Below are positions 61,373-64,000 of a stretch of 64,000 nt of DNA, piece after piece. The notes under the pieces were generated by a model. The model did not search any database. It was given only the letters and a program-made list of their open reading frames with translations, and was not told the DNA's origin. A program made the position numbers and the translations under genes. How positions within the stretch are numbered: position 1 is the stretch's first letter; each line of letters opens with the position of its first letter. Source of the stretch: Paenibacillus oryzae (GTDB lineage: Bacteria > Bacillota > Bacilli > Paenibacillales > Paenibacillaceae); NCBI RefSeq assembly GCF_001675045.1, contig NZ_LYPA01000043.1, positions 62,001-126,000 of the forward strand. The letters are read 5' to 3'.

Positions 61373-64000
61373 TCAAGAGTAAAAGAATAGGTACCGGAAC
61401 CCACTAGTAGCTTTTGGCCAACCGGGCTTTGTTCAATGCCCAATAACCCGGTCATCTGATCTAATGGCACTCCGTTTTCTTTGACAGACCGATAGTTTAT
61501 GGCCGGTAGAATGATTTCTGCCGTTGTGTTGGCGGGTATGACGATATGCATAGACAAGGCTCCATCCTTCTCTTTTTTCCAGTTTACCCCAATCATGCCG
61601 TAGACGGAATGAAAGGATGCATCTACCCAGGTCAGATGTTCTCCGATTTGCGGCTGAATCCGTATTTTTTTGTAGCCTGGCTCCAGCAATTCAATGCCTG
61701 CTGCCGTGCGATACAGCCAATCTCCAATCGCTCCGTATGCATAATGATTGAAGGAGTTCATGTCATCGCTCCAAAATGAGCCGTCCTGCTTGATTCCATC
61801 CCAGTGCTCCCAAATCGTGGTTGCGCCTTGAAGGACTGAAAAGAGCCATGACGGGTATTCCTTCTGAAGCACCAGCTTATAAGCTAAGTCCGTATACCCG
61901 AACCGAGACAGAACCAGGCACAAATAAGGTGTGCCTACAAAGCCGGTTGTTAAATGTATTCCGTTTTCTTCAATGTGCTCGGCCAGCATGTTGGCTGTTC
62001 TAGACCTGTCCGCTTCCTCCAGCAAATCAAACATAAGCGCCAATACATATGCAGTTTGCGTCGGGGAGGCGACACGGCCGCTCGGCGTGACGAATTCCTT
62101 GCGGAATGCCTGAATAATCTGCTTATGCAGTGTGTCGTATGTTATGGCATCCTCGTTTTTTCCGATGACTTCAGCCGTTTTGGCGAGCAGCTCCGTGGAG
62201 TAAGCGTAAAAGGCGGTAGCTATCAAATCTTTAGGAGTTGCCCCCGTATAACTGTTCTCCTTGCTATCCAGACCAAGCCAATCCCCAAAGTGAAAGCCTG
62301 TATTCCACAAATATTCGTTTTCGCCCTGTGCTTTGATGAATTCTACCCATGCCTTCATGCTGGGATATTGCGTTTCCAAGACGCGAACGTCTCCGTAGCA
62401 TTGATAGAGAACCCATGGACATATCACTGCAGCGTCGCCCCAGGCTGAAGAGCCGTAGCCCGCGGTAGGCACATCAGGAATAACATGAGGTACTTTTCCG
62501 TCCTCCTGCTGATCGGCAGCCAGATCCTTCAGCCACTTCTCAAAAAAGGGCGCTACATTCATGTTGTAGGCTGCCGTGCGGATAAAAACCTGGGCATCTC
62601 CCGTCCAGCCCAATCGTTCGTCGCGTTGAGGGCAGTCGGTCGGCACCTCCAGAAAATTGCCCTTTTGTCCCCAAAGAATGTTTTGCTGGAGCTGAGTCAG
62701 AAGCTCGTCCGAACAGCTGAAGCTGCCGGTTTGCTCCAGGTCTGTATGAAGGACACATGCCATAAATTGCTCCATTAATTGCTCTTCAGGCACTCCGGTG
62801 ACTTTGACATAACGAAAGCCCTGAAAGGAAAACGTCGGCTCGTAGGTTTCTGGTTCATCGCCTTTGCAAATATAGGTTACGGTCTGCTTGGCCGAGCGCA
62901 AATTGCCAGTGTAGAAATTGCCTTCGCGGTCCAGCACCTCTGCATGTTCCAGAGAAACCACCGTTCCGGCTTCGGCCTGCACCGTAAATCTCACCCAACC
63001 CACCATGTTTTGTCCCATATCCAGCACAAGCTCCCCTTTGGGAGTATGGACGATACGAGCAGGCTTGAAGGTTTGGATTATTCGGGTTGGCTCGTTCTCC
63101 TGCGCCACCAAAGTCGACAAAGGAGCATGGAAAGAGGCAGCCTGTTCCCAATGGCCATCCTCGTAGCCGGAAAAAAACCATCCATCCAGTTCCAGCCTCG
63201 CATCATAAATTTCCCCATGATACAGCTCAGACATAAGAAGAGGTCCGGTTGACGTTCTCCAGCTTTCATCCGAAACGATGATTTGCTCCGAGCCGTCGCT
63301 ATATGAAATATGGAGCTGTATAAGCACTGCACGCTTGCCGCCAAACAGCTCTTTTTCCCCTTGCCAACCCAGATACCCTTTATACCAGCCGTTTCCCGTC
63401 ATGCAGCCAAGAGCGTTGTCTCCTTCAGCCAACAAGGAGGTTACGTCATAGGTCTGATATTGCAGCCGCTTGTTGTAGCTGGTCCAGCCCGGGTTGAATA
63501 ATGTGTTGTCTGCCGGGATGCCGTTGACATACAGCTGGTAGACGCCCAGCGAGGTTGCGTAGATGCGAGCCGAAGCGATTTTACCGGTCACAGAAACCGG
63601 TTTGCGGAAATAATGACAAGGCTCGTCGCCGCCTTCATCATTTTGAAGAGGGGCTGTTATCCATTTGGCCTGCCACTCCCCGACGGATAAAAACGCCGTT
63701 TCCCAATAAGCAGGCTCGCTCCAATCCGATGCCTGGCCCTGCGAGCCCCACACCTTAACTCGAAAATAATACCTTTTGCGCGACGTCAAGCCAGGACCCA
63801 TGTATTCGATGTGCACATTGCAATTCGACTCTTCTTTGCCAGAATCCCAGATGATATCCTCTAATGCAAAGCCGGGACTTGATGCCACCTGTACGCAAAA
63901 GGCGGCTTGTGTGAAGGCACGGGCCTCGGAGGAAATCTCCCAGCTTAGTCTTGGGCGGGGATCATCTATCCCCATTGGATTCCTTCTATAGTTTACTTTT
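61357..64000 (-). CDS. GH78 alpha-L-rhamnosidase, 5' end cut by window
   Basis: GH78 enzymes release terminal alpha-L-rhamnose from plant glycosides and polysaccharides by an inverting mechanism. More than 870 residues are visible. The catalytic (alpha/alpha)6 barrel contains the family motif CPQRDERLGWTGD with conserved acidic residues, beta-sandwich domains precede it, and a C-terminal beta domain starts near the segment LEPGYKKIRIQPQIGEHL. No signal peptide is visible. The reading frame continues to the edge of the window as VNYRRNPMGIDDPRPRLSWE, which is the normal family N-terminus minus its start, so the ATG at 63975 is internal and the true start lies just beyond base 64000. Confidence 0.94.
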   Translation of the reverse strand, partial: KVNYRRNPMGIDDPRPRLSWEISSEARAFTQAAFCVQVASSPGFALEDIIWDSGKEESNCNVHIEYMGPGLTSRKRYYFRVKVWGSQGQASDWSEPAYWETAFLSVGEWQAKWITAPLQNDEGGDEPCHYFRKPVSVTGKIASARIYATSLGVYQLYVNGIPADNTLFNPGWTSYNKRLQYQTYDVTSLLAEGDNALGCMTGNGWYKGYLGWQGEKELFGGKRAVLIQLHISYSDGSEQIIVSDESWRTSTGPLLMSELYHGEIYDARLELDGWFFSGYEDGHWEQAASFHAPLSTLVAQENEPTRIIQTFKPARIVHTPKGELVLDMGQNMVGWVRFTVQAEAGTVVSLEHAEVLDREGNFYTGNLRSAKQTVTYICKGDEPETYEPTFSFQGFRYVKVTGVPEEQLMEQFMACVLHTDLEQTGSFSCSDELLTQLQQNILWGQKGNFLEVPTDCPQRDERLGWTGDAQVFIRTAAYNMNVAPFFEKWLKDLAADQQEDGKVPHVIPDVPTAGYGSSAWGDAAVICPWVLYQCYGDVRVLETQYPSMKAWVEFIKAQGENEYLWNTGFHFGDWLGLDSKENSYTGATPKDLIATAFYAYSTELLAKTAEVIGKNEDAITYDTLHKQIIQAFRKEFVTPSGRVASPTQTAYVLALMFDLLEEADRSRTANMLAEHIEENGIHLTTGFVGTPYLCLVLSRFGYTDLAYKLVLQKEYPSWLFSVLQGATTIWEHWDGIKQDGSFWSDDMNSFNHYAYGAIGDWLYRTAAGIELLEPGYKKIRIQPQIGEHLTWVDASFHSVYGMIGVNWKKEKDGALSMHIVIPANTTAEIILPAINYRSVKENGVPLDQMTGLLGIEQSPVGQKLLVGSGTYSFTLEGRNG

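Overview
The window looks like a chromosomal segment of an endospore-forming Firmicute of the Paenibacillus type. The left half follows the Bacillus subtilis gene order from pnp through ylxY, mlpA, dpaAB, dapG, dapA, rnjB, tepA, ylzJ, spoIIIE, the ymfF to ymfM genes, pgsA, cinA, recA, recX, rny, ymdB and spoVS. Strong AGGAGG-type ribosome binding sites, frequent TTG/GTG starts and several sporulation sigma-factor promoter matches fit this. Differences from B. subtilis (dut next to mlpA, no asd between dpaB and dapG, a yajQ gene before pgsA, an ATPase-EcfT fusion) point away from Bacillus itself.

Region 1 (1-8130): end of pnp, the pseudo-deacetylase ylxY, the M16 peptidase mlpA, dut, then dpaA-dpaB-dapG-dapA. 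The last four join lysine/diaminopimelate synthesis to dipicolinate production for the spore. Region 2 (8200-18500): an RNase J with its own promoter, the ClpP-like spore protease tepA behind a near-perfect sigma-G promoter, ylzJ, a SpoIIIE/FtsK translocase, a SleB-type cortex hydrolase behind a second sigma-G promoter, a paired M16 module (inactive ymfF, active ymfH) and the reductase ymfI. Region 3 (18600-30430): ymfJ, ymfK, rodZ, yajQ, pgsA, cinA, recA (with an SOS box and a short promoter-terminator unit upstream), recX, rny, ymdB, spoVS (sigma-H promoter), a dipeptidase and pduL.

Region 4 (30500-35140): a DHA2-family drug exporter divergent from its likely TetR repressor, with a 16-bp palindromic operator between them, then miaB and a ymcA homologue with a His-rich N-terminus. 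Region 5 (35160-40430): bioY divergent from an ATPase gene and an ATPase-EcfT fusion gene. A perfect BirA-type operator sits between them, so this is probably a self-contained biotin ECF importer under BirA control. A convergent MFS-HAD phosphatase pair follows. Region 6 (40500-46120): a sensor kinase, response regulator and SwrC-like RND exporter.

Region 7 (46200-61310) is the accessory part. An unknown membrane protein precedes a large cluster: a membrane protein with a glutamine-amidotransferase-like fold, an ABC-2 ATPase and permease, a coiled-coil Gly-rich membrane protein, a MoxR AAA+ ATPase, a DUF58 protein and two von Willebrand A membrane proteins. A 1.2-kb non-coding interval splits it. 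That interval holds a 232-bp element with 20-bp perfect terminal inverted repeats and nearly four tandem copies of a roughly 183-bp element, ending just upstream of the coiled-coil gene. A diverged single copy of the same 183-bp family lies at 40497-40663. The window ends in a convergent GH78 alpha-L-rhamnosidase gene cut by the right edge. No rRNA, tRNA, CRISPR array, phage or transposase gene was seen.
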